A DNA stretch of 64,000 nucleotides, taken from NCBI RefSeq assembly GCF_000715075.1, contig NC_134087.1, positions 159,265,436 to 159,329,435 of the forward strand, in the 5' to 3' direction. The notes beneath the pieces are model-generated. The model did no database searches. It was not told where the DNA came from and saw only the letters and a list, made by a program, of their open reading frames with translations. Shown in pieces: positions 21,291 through 32,453 of the stretch. Each line of letters opens with the position of its first letter. Positions within the stretch are counted from its first letter, which is position 1. The stretch is from Nicotiana tabacum. Its lineage: Eukaryota > Streptophyta > Magnoliopsida > Solanales > Solanaceae. A program made the position numbers and the translations under genes.

Positions 21291-22104
21291 CTAAATCATA
21301 ACTTAGCCGAAAATTCTTCATTTTTTCAAACTTTCTCAAAACCTAAACTCTCTTGGGTGATTTTCTAAAGAAACGTTCTTCTCCAAATCAACTTTAAGTC
21401 ATTTGTAACTCATTTTCTTTAATCTATAACATCTTTTCACATGATTTCAATCCAAAATCAAGGGTTTTCATGGGGGAAATTGGGTGTTTTGTGTAGAAGT
21501 TAGAATTTTTAATTTTTGGGGATTTGGACCTCGATTTGAGGTCCGATTTCAAAACAAATTATATATTTGAGTTCTTGGATGAATGGGTAATCGGGTTTTG
21601 GTTTGAACCTCGGGTTTTGACCTGTGGGCCTGGGGTCGATTTTTTACTTTTTGGAGAAATCTTTAGAAAACCTATTTTCATGCATTAGAATTGATTCATT
21701 TAGCATTTATTGATATCGTTAGGTAAATTGCGTCTAGATACAAGCGAATTGGTGGTGAAAATAAGAGGTAAGGCGGTAGTTGAGGCTTGAGTTGTGTTTG
21801 TGGCATCGAGGTAAGCGTTTGGTCTAACCATAACTTGAGGGATTAGGAGTTGTATCTTATTTTCTATGTGTTAATGGTTGAGTACGACGTATAGGCATGG
21901 TGTCGAGTATCTATACGTTGGTGTCAAGCATGCCCGTGAGTCTTATACTATGATTAATGTGACTCCGTTTTGGGTTGTTCATGCTTTATATGATGATTTC
22001 TATTGTTGAACAAGGCTTGTGGAAGTATTATCGGTAATTGAACAATGTAGAGCGTTGGCTCAAGTTGAGAATTAAGTTGTGAAGTAAAGGTGGAAAAGAG
22101 AAGA

Positions 22105-22235
22105 GGTTTATGATATTGTCTCCCTTGCCAAGATGTTATTGCTTTTGATATTATCTCCCTTGCTGGGATGTTATTACTCATGATATAATTTTCCTTGCCG
22201 GGATTTTATTGTGATATTATTGATTCCCTTGCCTA
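22105..22235. repeat. Tandem repeat of the cccttgccgggatgttatt type
   Basis: Three to four imperfect units of 35-40 bp contain tccyttgcygggatgttatt. They lie in LTR B just before the hairpin repeats. Confidence 0.65.
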
Positions 22236-22259
22236 AATTGCCTTGTGATTGTTGCTTGG

Positions 22260-22545
22260 GGTAGGAAGAGTGTAAAGCACGAAAAGTGATGCCATGTATG
22301 ATTTTGAGAGTGTTAATGCACGAAGGGTGATGATGTGCCAACATTGTGAGGTAAAAGCACGAAAGGTGATGTCGTGCCGCACGATGTACTATGTCGTGCC
22401 ATGATATGAGTGATAATGCACGAAGGAAAATTCCGTGCCATGATTATGTGAGGTAAAAGCACGAAGGGTGATGTCGTGCCGATTATATTGATTCTTATGG
22501 TGCGGACGAGAGTAAAAGCACGAAAGGTGATGTCGTGCACTTGTC
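22260..22545. repeat. Hairpin repeats GCACGA...TCGTGC in LTR B
   Basis: Units such as gcacgaaaggtgatgtcgtgc (22357-22377, 22459-22479 and 22518-22538) have perfect 6-nt arms around a 9-nt loop. Further decayed units lie between them (about 22280, 22318, 22385, 22418), giving about seven in all. Confidence 0.8.
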
Positions 22546-23250
22546 TTTAATTTTTCTGATTATTGTTGATAATTAGGTTATGGTATTCTTTACATTTATC
22601 TATTGGTTTTCTGTTGTTACTTGATATTTCCCCGCAGCATGTTTCCCCCCTCCTATCCTTAACTGTAAATTTCTGCCTTTATTTTTTTTGCTGTATATGA
22701 TTTAACTGCACAGGATTATTTGGTAGTCTTGTCATAGCCTCGTCACTACTTCGCCAAGGTTAGGCTAGGCACTTACCATCACATGGGGTCGGTTGTGCTG
22801 ATACTACACTCTGCACTATGTGCAGATCCCGGTGCTGCAGCTTTTGGACCTCAGTGAGATTGTTGCTTCAGTCCATCAGGCGACCCGAGGTAGTCCTGCA
22901 GGCGTCCGCAGGCCTTGGCGTCTCCTTCTATCTTCCCATTTTGTTTCTTTTATGTATTTCAGAAACAACTTGCATTTTTCTTTTAGACCCTTATTTGTAG
23001 TACTCTTAGATAGTTTGTGAAATTATGACACCAGTTCTGGGTAGCGTATGTTTAAGAAATTGTATCCGTAATATTAAGTGTTACATTTCGTTCTTCCGCT
23101 TATTTAATTCCGCTGTTTATATAATGTTAAATCGCAATTGTTAAGGGATTAAAAATTAAAAAGGTTAAATGATTGGAATAATCGGCTTGACTAGCTTTTA
23201 CTATTAGGCGCCATCACGACTCTCGAGGGTGGAGAATCCGGGTCGTGACA

Positions 23251-24680
23251 CTTAACTCATTACTCAACAACATCAGTGAGCAGTTCGCCTATCGCAATCC
23301 GATAATTCTTGTCGAAGGTTTTGCCAACGAGGCTTTTTGTGTCCCCGCCACCTTTAAATCTTGGGTCTACTTCTTTGTATGCATATACGTCTAACCAAAT
23401 ATTTTATCTCTTGGAGGTGAGGTGTTGCTTTCTTGACTAATATACTAAAGTACATCATCTTATTTTCGCTTGTTCCGTGGAAATAGATATTGTAATATGT
23501 TTGTTTGCCTCTCATATTCACTTACATTTATTTAGCAAAACCCTCACCCAAAAAGAATGAAAAGAAACAATCAAAAAACATGTCTCCCTTCCCAACCACC
23601 ATATGTTATATCATTATTTTTTCTATACAACTTTCACTTACATCTGAATTTGAGAAGGGATCCATCTTAGAAATTAATAGTATAGTTTTGAAGGCCCTAA
23701 ATAAATATGGGTATTCCTGATAAATCAATAACCAATGCTAAGAATGAAACCATTATTATAATTATATATATGTTAAATTTGTTGACATTTCATTTTTCAC
23801 ACTCCCTTTGTCATTAACTACTGAAAAGAAAAACTCCTAATCATAGATTTGCAGTTCCAAAACCTCATATACAAATTTTGAATAAATCAGCATCCAAATT
23901 GTACTCTTGTTTCTTTTGTTTGATGCATAGAACGCAATCTTTAAACTTCCGTCTTTCAAACTTATAAAGTTCTCTTTTGGGTTCATGAGTTAATAGTATA
24001 TACACATTACTTGCCACCAAAGATATTATAGGATTATTTGCATCTATCACATTTTTTGACGTCCCCTTTTAAATTATGTCCTGGTTAGCTTATTGTGCTA
24101 AAGTTCGCTTTAATAGTAGATGACTTCTTATGGAGACAAATTAAATCACTAGGGTAGCCGAAGATAAAATTTAAACAGTGACCTCAATTTCGGGGTGAAG
24201 TACACAAATAGTCCTCAAAGTCGATGGTCTTGAATTTTTGTTCCCACTTGTCTCAAGAGAATAACTTCAAGTTTAACAAGTATTGATCCTTTCTTGCACC
24301 ATGAGCAATATTTTTTAACTTTTAACCTTGAAGTAAAAAGTCATATTTCTATAATTTCTTTGTCAATTTAGAGCCAAACACAAAATTACATTTTGGGGCC
24401 ATCCAGTTAAGCAAAAAATCCAGGGAAAATGCCTGCCCAGATGGTAGGCCTGTACAATTTTTTGATTATCTGGTGACGCCCATACCACTCAATTACCGTT
24501 TTCCCCTTTGTTTTATGTAATAAAACTTACAGTATTTTATAAAATAACAAATTGTTTACATTTAAACTAACGTGTCAAAATTAACAAAACTAAATTTGTC
24601 CTTCCAACAAGAACCAACAATCTCGCCCCTCACCAAAACGTTTCTTGCCAAATGAAAAAATAAAAAATGAATATTTTTTT
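23251..24680. other. Unassigned AT-rich DNA between element B and the LINE
   Basis: No TE or gene is recognised. The first 125 bp are an open frame without a start (LNSLLNNISEQFAYRNP at 23251), of unknown nature. ORFs at 23505-23720 and 23865-24050 are short, AT-driven and unconvincing. Confidence 0.4.
24661..24680. repeat. Left target-site duplication of the LINE
   Basis: TAAAAAATGAATATTTTTTT matches 26665-26684 with one difference (T/C). Confidence 0.85.
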
Positions 24681-26664
24681 TGAACAATATAACATTGATG
24701 GGTGTAGTACTTTTTATTGATCACAAATCGCTTATACTGTTAACAATGGAAGCAATCCTTAGCATAAATACTATGCTAAGAGGAACCCGAGTTATAGGAC
24801 CAGAAAAAAGAACAAAAAGTTAGTCTTATGCTAGTTACAAAAACCCCAAGATGTCAACTACTGAATCTACATCTTCTACTAGTGCTTCTTTGTACCAAAA
24901 ATAAAACAAAAATATGCAATTCATAATGATCTTCAGTTCAGAGTTGACTATCCCTTCAAAGCATCTTAAGTTCCTCTCATTCCAAATTATCGACAAAATG
25001 CATGCAGGATCATATTGTTCCACCAAGTGTTGTTCCTTGGTAAGTTGGCTGGATCATTCCAACATGTTAGCATATCTGCAGTTGTCCTGGCATTGTCCAG
25101 TTTAATCCTTTCAAACTCATAAATAGCTGCCACAACCAGTTGGTTACTCTGCAATGTAGAAACAAGTGATTGTTTGTTTCCATCTCTCTCCACACATAAA
25201 GCATCTAGAGCATAATTGTATTCCTCTTTTCACCAAACTATCATGTGTTAAGACAACTCCTTAACCACTAACCAGCAAAAATATGCCACTTTGAAAGTGA
25301 AGTTCACCTTCCAGATGTTCTTTCAATGTCAATGCCCAGTATGATATAATCCAGACCTGTTTTGCACCCATAAGCTGACTTCACCGAGAAAACTTTGTTG
25401 TTGTTTCTTTCCCACACTAGACTGTCCTCTTGTTCTGTAGTACCTTTGAAACTTTCCAAAAGATTTACAAGTTCAGTCACTCTAGTAACCTCCCAGACAT
25501 TTAGAAGTCTTTTAAAGGTAAATTCCACTCTTGTTGACTCCAGGTCTCTGCCACTGTTGCTTGAGGCTATTGCACTAAGTTGAATAAATATGAAAAATTG
25601 TCTTTTAGAGGAAATTTTCAATCCAGTCATCATTCCAAAAAATAGCCTTGACACCATTACCAATTTTTATGCTGACATTGCCTTTTAAAGCTGACATAAA
25701 TATCTTATAGATTTCCAAACACTTATCCCATAACTGGTAGAAATTTCTCTTGTACGCCAGAGACCCTCTGCCCAAACTTCTCCTTAATTACATGTCTCCA
25801 AAGAACTTGTGCCTCCCAAGGGAATCTCTATAGCCATTTCATTAGCAAACTTCTGTTGTGATGTTTCAAATTTCTGATTCCTATGCTCCATCCTTCTTGT
25901 TGTTTGTCAAAGTCCTCCAGTTCACTAAATGAAAACCCCTCTTCCTCCGTATACCTTGCCAAATAAACTTTCTCCTCAACTTATCAAGTCTTTTTTCTAT
26001 ATTCACTGACAAAGGAAATAAAGACATCATATACGTAGGAAGAGAATCTAAAAAGTTATACACCAAGGTGAACCTTCCTCATAATGATAGATAGTTACTT
26101 TTCTACTTGGAAAGCTTCTTTTTACACCTCTCCAACACTCCACTTCAAATCTCCTGAGATTTATTTTTGCTCCTAAAGGTAAACCCAGGTAAGTGGTTGG
26201 TAACATTTCACCTCACAACCTAAAACTCCGGCTAGTATATGAAAGTTGCATCATTAATTGAGTATATCTATGACTTTCTCCGATTTAAATGCAAGGCTGA
26301 AATTGCTTCAAAGATAGAATCATCCTCAAGTGGCTGACTTGTTCCTCATCAGTATCACAAAAAACTAGAGAATCATCAACATATAACAAATGAGTGATTT
26401 CCAGATTGCTGCTAACGTTCTTTAAAACCCTTTAACCATCCCTCCTGGTTTGCCTTCTTGATCAAACTGTTCAAACCTTCCATTGTAATGATGAGCAGGA
26501 AAGGTGACAAAGGGTCACCTTGCCTTAATCCTCTTTTTTATGCAAAAAATTCTCTGGAGATCCATTTATTAGAATAGAGAACCTAATTGTGCTGATACAA
26601 AACTTATCCACCTGATCTACTTGTTCCCAAATCTTATGTCTTTTAGATTTTTTTACAAGAATAG
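24681..26664 (-). mobile_element. 5'-truncated L1-type LINE flanked by 20-bp target duplications
   Basis: Minus-strand protein fragments belong to a non-LTR RT. The insertion is bracketed by TAAAAAATGAAYATTTTTTT at 24661-24680 and 26665-26684 with a single mismatch. Such duplications, a T-run at the 3' end on the plus strand, and a start inside the RT domain are the marks of target-primed reverse transcription with 5' truncation. Confidence 0.88.
24835..26600 (-). pseudogene. LINE reverse transcriptase, C-terminal half
   Basis: Order on the minus strand: RT motif GLRQGDPLSPFLLI at about 26490-26535, the catalytic YVDD in LLYVDDSLVF at about 26355-26390, then LPTYMMSLFPLSVNIEKRL with FIWQGIRRKRGFHLVNW (26066-25881). 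Next come FSVKSAY in the frame 25663-25304, and the C-terminal zinc-knuckle-like region with SIIWNERNLRCFEG (25026-24835). Plant L1 elements have this order. The endonuclease and ORF1 are missing because of 5' truncation. Several frameshifts and stops are present. Confidence 0.88.
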
Positions 26665-26684
26665 TAAAAAATGAACATTTTTTT
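26665..26684. repeat. Right target-site duplication of the LINE
   Basis: TAAAAAATGAACATTTTTTT is the partner of 24661-24680. Confidence 0.85.
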
Positions 26685-27335
26685 GGTCAAAAATAAATTC
26701 AAACAACCTTGATATAGAGTAGGAGAAACTCCCTCAGCCAACTTTAAATTTAAATGTGTACTCACAAAATCTGAACATTTGATCAACCAACTGATATTCT
26801 CCTCATCAATTAGTTGAACAAAACTAGAATAAGAAAATGTACGTCATGGAAGTTGGCAACAACTTAAATTAAATGGAGGAAATGAAAGTTTCAAATTCTT
26901 CTTATATTATTTCTACCATAACGCGCAACAACTACAACAAAAATCAGTACACTCGAGCCCCATCGAAAACTATCTTTATCATTACTTTATGGACAAACCA
27001 TAGAATGGCCTCACATTGCATCCAAGTTATTCAACCAATTCTCCTCAATTTTGCCGTTCACCCTTTGGGGTGAGATCCAAATAATGTTACCTGAGATTTC
27101 CGAGGAAATGAAGATATTTAGTTGCTTGAGAATTAAGGCTTTAAATGAATCTCCATGCATGTAATGTGGCTGGGTACAAATAAAGTAAACGAAAGGGCAG
27201 AAAAGTACAGAATGTCATATTAAGTCCTGGATCCGACTCTGATACGAATTTCATGGGTTCCTTCTCTCTCTTTTGAGCTTCTTAGGAAAAAGTTTTTTAT
27301 TCATGTGGATTATTCATATCTGCACTAGGCTCCAT
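26685..27335. other. Unassigned DNA between the LINE and element C
   Basis: I see no gene, repeat or TE signature. It is the continuation of the target DNA of the LINE and ends at the LTR of element C. Its last five bases (tccat) would be the target duplication of C. Confidence 0.4.
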
Positions 27336-27965
27336 TGTCACGATCTAACAATAATAATACTCTTACGGTCAGATAGTTGTTTACCCGTAAAATAGTACAA
27401 TTGAATTTATACGTGGTTTCTAAACAAGTGAATTAATTTGATTCTGAAATAATAAAATAATTGAAGAATTATACAATACTTAGCCTTAGGATGTAGACGA
27501 AATAGCAGAAACAACAGTTTCGAGAACAAGGTTACCGGGCACAACAACAATGAAATTAAAAGGCAAGGAAATAAGATTGTATTAAGCTTTGTATGGAATG
27601 TAGCATAAGTTTGCCAGAAAATTCGTGTTTGTTACAATGATAACTGAGCTCACTATTTATAGCTACGTCAAGGGAAGGAGGTCCTAGGATCGTGCCCCTC
27701 TTTGATGTCAATTATGAGGGTATTGATGAAGATGTAACGGTGAACACAAATGCTAAATTCCTTATAACACACAATTGTATTTAATGCCATGGAATATTCT
27801 CTATTAAATACTATCGGGCGAAAAGTATTTATTACATCCTTATGAGCGTTATTCTTCTGGTGGCAGATGGAACAGTTGCCTTCAGTCTTAACCATCCCCT
27901 CGTCTTGGGTTCCACGTGTCCCTCTTCTAGACAGCCACGTGTCATAGCATATTTTACCCTATACA
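27336..27965 (-). repeat. 3' LTR of element C, about 630 bp
   Basis: On the element strand it starts TGTATAGGGTAAAAT (27965) after a purine-rich tract and ends CGTGACA (27336). A TATA-box sequence CTATAAATAG is found on the minus strand at about 27655-27664, in a suitable place for an LTR promoter. The partner LTR is not in the window, so borders are inferred from TG...CA, polypurine tract and promoter. Confidence 0.65.
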
Positions 27966-27985
27966 GATAGTCCTCCTGCTTTCCG
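27966..27985 (-). promoter_or_regulatory. Polypurine tract of element C
   Basis: On the minus strand GGAAAGCAGGAGGACTATC directly precedes TGTATAGGG. Confidence 0.6.
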
Positions 27986-28321
27986 GTGACATAATTTTGT
28001 ATTGCCGGGAAGTTGGTAAAAACACTCTTTTGGCAGAAATTACTATAACTCGCCCGGATGGTTTCTGACAATTGATTAGACGCACGTCTCTCCGCATTTA
28101 ATGCCCCGAACACGCATTATCCCACGATTTAACACAATTTTTTTGCCGATTTTCAAGGTAATCATGGCCATGAATTTAGCCGCTAAAAACTTTTACTTAT
28201 ACGCATTAACCTTCTTCCTTACACTCCATAATTTCCCAAGCTTCCCTTATTCGACTTGCATTCTGCTCTTCATCTTTTCTCTAATTCTCTTCAAGCAAAA
28301 ACCTTTTCCTTCTTCCATACA
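27986..28321 (+). promoter_or_regulatory. Putative promoter and leader of the antisense ORF
   Basis: The 336 bp between the polypurine tract and the Met at 28322 end in a pyrimidine-rich leader (ctcttcatcttttctctaat). No clear TATA box is seen close by; cttatacgcatt near 28196 is a weak candidate. The assignment rests on position only. Confidence 0.3.
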
Positions 28322-29972
28322 ATGGCTTCTTCCTCAAAGCGTACCAGTTCTTCGAAGAACAAGAACAAAGTCGAGGATTCTTCTCCTCCAACAGTGGGCT
28401 CCATCATCCCTAGAAGTCTTATTACTACAAAAGACTTCGAAGAGAAATTTCCTACCGCTAGCTCTCGTACATGGGTCGTCAGTAGGTATCCTTCCTCCAT
28501 CTGTCCTTCTAGTATACCTGCTATGAAGGAAAACTGTCGCTGCCATGATTTGGATATTATTGCTGCTGATCTATCGGAGCGAGTGACCGTACCCAAGGAG
28601 GATTTTACATATTTTTACACGTATCCCTTTACTTTGGGTGCGTTCTCTTTGAGCGGAGAGCTTGACTCCATGATTGCAGAGTTTTGCCTCCGCTACCAAG
28701 TGTGTTTGGCACAAGTAAGTCCTTCTATATAGAGGTCGGTTGCTTGCCTTCGGCGTTTGTGCCATGAGACGGGAGAAGAGCTAACTTTAGCTCATATAAT
28801 TAATCTTTATTCTCCCAAGATCTTTCGTGGGGAAATGATAAACCTTTGCAAATGTGGCCACCATGCTCTGCTATCTAGCATGGATGATGACAACGATCGT
28901 GGGTGGATAGAACGGTTCATTGTGGTTGTCACCAGTGATATCATTCCGGCAACGGCTTCATCCTTTCCGGCCACTTGGAACCGCACTCGTAAGTTCTTTG
29001 TTTAATATTTCTTTTACTAAATATTCTTCTATTCCCCGTATTTATCCTCCACCCTTTGCCTGTATCGGTAACTCGATGGTCCACTGGTGGTTGAAGGCTT
29101 GGACCGGTGGGTCCAAAAGATCTTGGATTTTACGATGCCTGAAACTCAATTGTGGAAAGAATTGGCCCCTAAATACGGGTGGAAGGCCAAATATCATGGT
29201 AATTTGACTGATCCCTTCTACCTTATTTATGAAATTAGGTCTACCCGCAGGCTCAGTTGTTGTCCCCGAGGAGGACATTTTGGCTGATCCTGCTGATGCG
29301 GCAAGTCTGCTTCAGGAGGTGCTTACTCAAAGAGGTGTCTCTGGACCTGCTTAGGGCACAAGTGTTTCTTTACGGAGTCCCCAGCCGGAGGACAAACAAC
29401 CAAAAAAGAGACGCTCTTCTGCGGCCGAGGAAAAGAATAAGAGGGCGATGACTATCGTCCCCGAGTCATCTCCGGTAGTTGTGGTGACAGGCTCTCCTTC
29501 AGAGCGATCGTAGACACCGTGATGGTCGACGTTGATGAAGAAGCTAGTGATGAGAGAGCTTCTCTACATAGAAGATGATGATCCTCATCGTCTCGACATG
29601 ACCTGTTGAGACCAGCTGAAGATGATGTTTTGGCACTTTGGGGAGAGTTTGATTTGGTAGACAATGCCAACTCCTATTTTCGTGTATCAATTGATGTGCC
29701 CGGCACTGCAGGGCTGAGTAATGGTTCCTTGCCGTCTTTGGTTGGCGAGCATCCAACAACCAGCACTGCATTTGATGCAGCTGCTTCTCACTTTTCAACT
29801 CCATTAGCTTCATCTCCTTCTTCACCAACACCAGCAACTGCTACATCATTTACATCTTCATTCACTCTTCTACTAGCACTGCTACATCGCCTCCACTGGT
29901 TGCACCTAACCACGAAGAAGGTGTTCCTCTTTCCCAGTCCCTAGTTCATGGGAATTTGGAGAGAAATTATAC
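28322..29972 (+). pseudogene. Antisense additional ORF of element C, N-terminal part
   Basis: The frame begins MASSSKRTSSSKNKNK. A globular region follows (EDFTYFYTYPFTLGAFSLSG, then after one TAG for Trp, LCHETGEELTLAHIINLYSP). This resembles the Pfam family called putative gypsy type transposon (PF04195), as I remember it. A GTAAGT at about 28989 marks a candidate intron. Coding resumes near 29087 (EGLDRWVQKILDFTMPETQ), again near 29240 (VVVPEEDILADPADAASLLQ), with a basic NLS-like PKKRRSS near 29400, and later an acidic Ser-rich part. Several stops are present. It is cut at 29972 by element D and continues at 39902. Orientation is opposite to the pol of C. Function is unknown. Confidence 0.7.
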
Positions 29973-32231
29973 TGTAAAGCCCCAGAAAATTTTGCTTAGT
30001 AATTTAAGACTTCGTGGTGCCAAGGTAGGCTAAATATTTTATCTTGTGTACAAATGAGGATTAAGGATATTATGGATATCAATTGGATATATTAATAAGT
30101 CTATAAGTCATATTAGAAGTGAATTGGTATCTAAGGAGAGGCCTAAGTCTAAGTCAAGTTATAAAATTTCATAATAGACGAAAGTTGCAAATGCGTGCGC
30201 ACAAAACCTCATTTTGGACAATTATATATCCAGTTATATAAGGATTTGTGTGATGCACAACCTATCAAATAAAGGATCTTTGAGTCTAGTTTCCAACGCT
30301 TCAAACCGTTCATCATTCGGACATTCCTACACAAAGTTATGACCAAATTACCAAAGCAGCGCAGAAATTTGAACTACCGCGGCGCCCCATGCGGCGCCCG
30401 GCGCGCCGCGCCAGTAGTAATTCTAGTATGGTCCGAAATTTCATTTCCAGACACATTTTGCACAGACGCCCCATGCGGCGGCAGTACAAAAAAATAGGTT
30501 TTTAAGACCCGAACCCCATTTCATTTAACTCGATTGAGGTTTATTTTTGGGAAAATTTCTGGTATTACTAAAGATTTCACTACTCTTCCTTGAATCACAC
30601 CTTGAAATCGCATCAAAGGGTTGCTAAGGCTTCAAAGAGGTAAGAATTTCTTTTCCCCAATTCTTCAACTTTGAAATCTAACTAGAAATAGGTAATTAGT
30701 AAGATGATTCTTGGATGTGAGAGTATTCATTATTCATGCATGTACAAATTAGGTTTATGGGAAGATTGTTGAATATAAACCAGTAAAGATTGGGTTGGGA
30801 AATGAAGGGAATCTTGTAAAAGAGATTTGAAATCAAGATGCACAACTAGTAATTGATAAAATTCTCAAATGAGCTAGAATTATGAATATCTTCCTAATTT
30901 GTGTTCAAATTTTGTTATGTCTCAAAATAGATTGAAGTTGCTAGAATTTCCGGAATATCGTAGTAATTAAAGGAAAGATCAAGAAAGGTATGTATGGCTA
31001 ACTTTGACATTTGTAAAGTCACTTTGTTTGGTGTACGAATATTTGGTATGTGATATCTACGTGGATTATTTGTGGAATTCTTGTGATTGGTATGATTTGA
31101 TTGATCGTGGTTAAGTCTCCCGATATAATGGTGTACGTAATTGGCAATAAACCAAATATGTGATTGTGAATATGTTATGTGGTAAGAGTTGAGAAACAAA
31201 TGATGGAAGGAAATCGTAAATGATGCAGTTGGAACATTTGTGGTAAGAACATATATGGCCTGTATTGGCAATTATCGCAGTGACATAAAATGCATATGAG
31301 TTGTTGAATATGATGGAAATAGTATTGATGGCTATAGAAATTCTTTGAGAATTGTTGTTGTTGTTCTTTGTGAATTGTTGTTGTTGTTGTTGTTGTTGTT
31401 GTGTTGTTTGTGAATTGTGATTGTTTGGTGGGATCGGGTTGCATGCCGCAACACGAAGTAATAAGGTTTGGGTTGTGGTGATAAGGGTGGCCGAGGTAAT
31501 AAGGGTGGAAAAGTGATCGGAATCACTATTGAATTGAAAATATGAGAAAGTTGTGAAATCATTGATGTGAAAATGTTGAAGGGAAATGGAGAGATTGTAA
31601 TTTGTTTGGCTTGATGGTTTTCTTTCATGTGTATTTGATTGTTGGTTCCATGACTACTTGTTACTTGTGTATGGTTTGAGTTTACTTAGGGCAAGTTTAT
31701 TCATACATACCAGTACAATTCAAATGTGCTGACGCCCCTTTTGCCGGGGGCGCTACATTCGTGTTATGATTGTAGGTGGATCCATAGCAGGTACTCCAGT
31801 CCACCGACCGTAGCTCCCCTTCACTTTCCGCCAGAAGCATTGGTGAGCCCCTTTCCTCCCGGGGCCTTGCGTGGCTCATGCCTCTTTTTATTTCGGAGTC
31901 TTGTTTTGGTTTTTGGTGTAAGGTATAGCCGGAGCCTTGTTACCGGCAAGTATTGTATCACTCTTTTGTATCCCTAGAGGCTCCGTAGACAGGAAATGTG
32001 GGTTATGTACTTATGTATTTTGGGCAGTATAACTTGTAAACCACGCTAAGTAACTATATATGCTATGTAAATCTCGTAAGAATGTGTTTAAATTTATAAA
32101 TGGCTATTTCACTTGGTTAATGGGAAATGGAAATGCAGGGTAACACGTGGAATAGGAAAGGCACCCAGGTCTGCTTGGCTGGGGCTGCTCGGTCGAGCGC
32201 CGGTCGCGCCCCTCGATTTTGGGGCGTGACA
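29973..32231 (+). repeat. 5' LTR of element D
   Basis: It starts TGTAAAGCCCCAG and ends GGGGCGTGACA. It lacks about 47 bp (between ggtatt and actaaagat near 30560) that are present in the 3' LTR. It contains a GTT-type microsatellite near 31350-31405 and a GC-rich core near 30378-30415. Confidence 0.95.
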
Positions 32232-32235
32232 AACT

Positions 32236-32253
32236 TGGTATCAGAGCCTAAGG
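32236..32253 (+). promoter_or_regulatory. Primer-binding site of element D
   Basis: TGGTATCAGAGC follows the LTR end by 4 nt and complements the 3' end of initiator tRNA-Met, the usual primer for this lineage. Confidence 0.9.
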
Positions 32254-32453
32254 TTTTAAAAGGGTCCTAGGATGTCTCGGAGCCGTTTCTAGTAGAGTCC
32301 TTCTTATCGGTGTGTTGTCGACCATATCTATAAGTTGGAGGCTACATGGGCATTTAGGAAATTACCTTCTTCTTTGTTACTCTATATCGTGCGGTGAAGT
32401 GAAAATTGGGAAGTATTTACCTCTAACTCGTGCTCTATTCCAAATTTTCAGTA

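Larger units (their letters stand above)
15419..23250 (+). mobile_element. Element B: Tekay/Del-type chromovirus (Ty3/Gypsy), 5' LTR outside window
   Basis: From left to right it shows the end of a leader, gag, protease, RT, RNase H, integrase with a chromodomain, a polypurine tract and a 3' LTR. Its 5' LTR is missing on the left because element A begins exactly where the leader should continue, so A is inferred to be inserted in the leader about 100 bp before gag. Many in-frame stops look like C-to-T decay. Families with this domain order, chromodomain and RT sequence belong to the Tekay/Del lineage. Confidence 0.88.
20285..23250 (+). repeat. 3' LTR of element B, about 2.97 kb
   Basis: It starts TGTGATGACC after the polypurine tract and ends GGGTCGTGACA at 23250. 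The partner LTR is not in the window, so the 3' border rests on the TG...CA ends and on the change to unrelated sequence. It contains two sets of short palindromic repeats. No gene is supported. Confidence 0.8.

Noticed and set aside
28101..28526. 141-codon plus-strand ORF overlapping the antisense ORF
   Set aside because: The frame 28322 onward has the better composition and continues through a single stop for 680 bp; the other frame is a shadow.
31175..31628. Thr/Asn/Gln-rich ORFs on the minus strand (also 38775-39298)
   Set aside because: They read a GTT-type microsatellite in both LTRs of element D and are not conserved between the two LTRs.
32236..32253. tRNA-Met gene fragment
   Set aside because: Only 12-18 nt match, exactly at the LTR end; it is a primer-binding site. 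The same holds at 53009-53023, 10682-10699 and 60595-60612.
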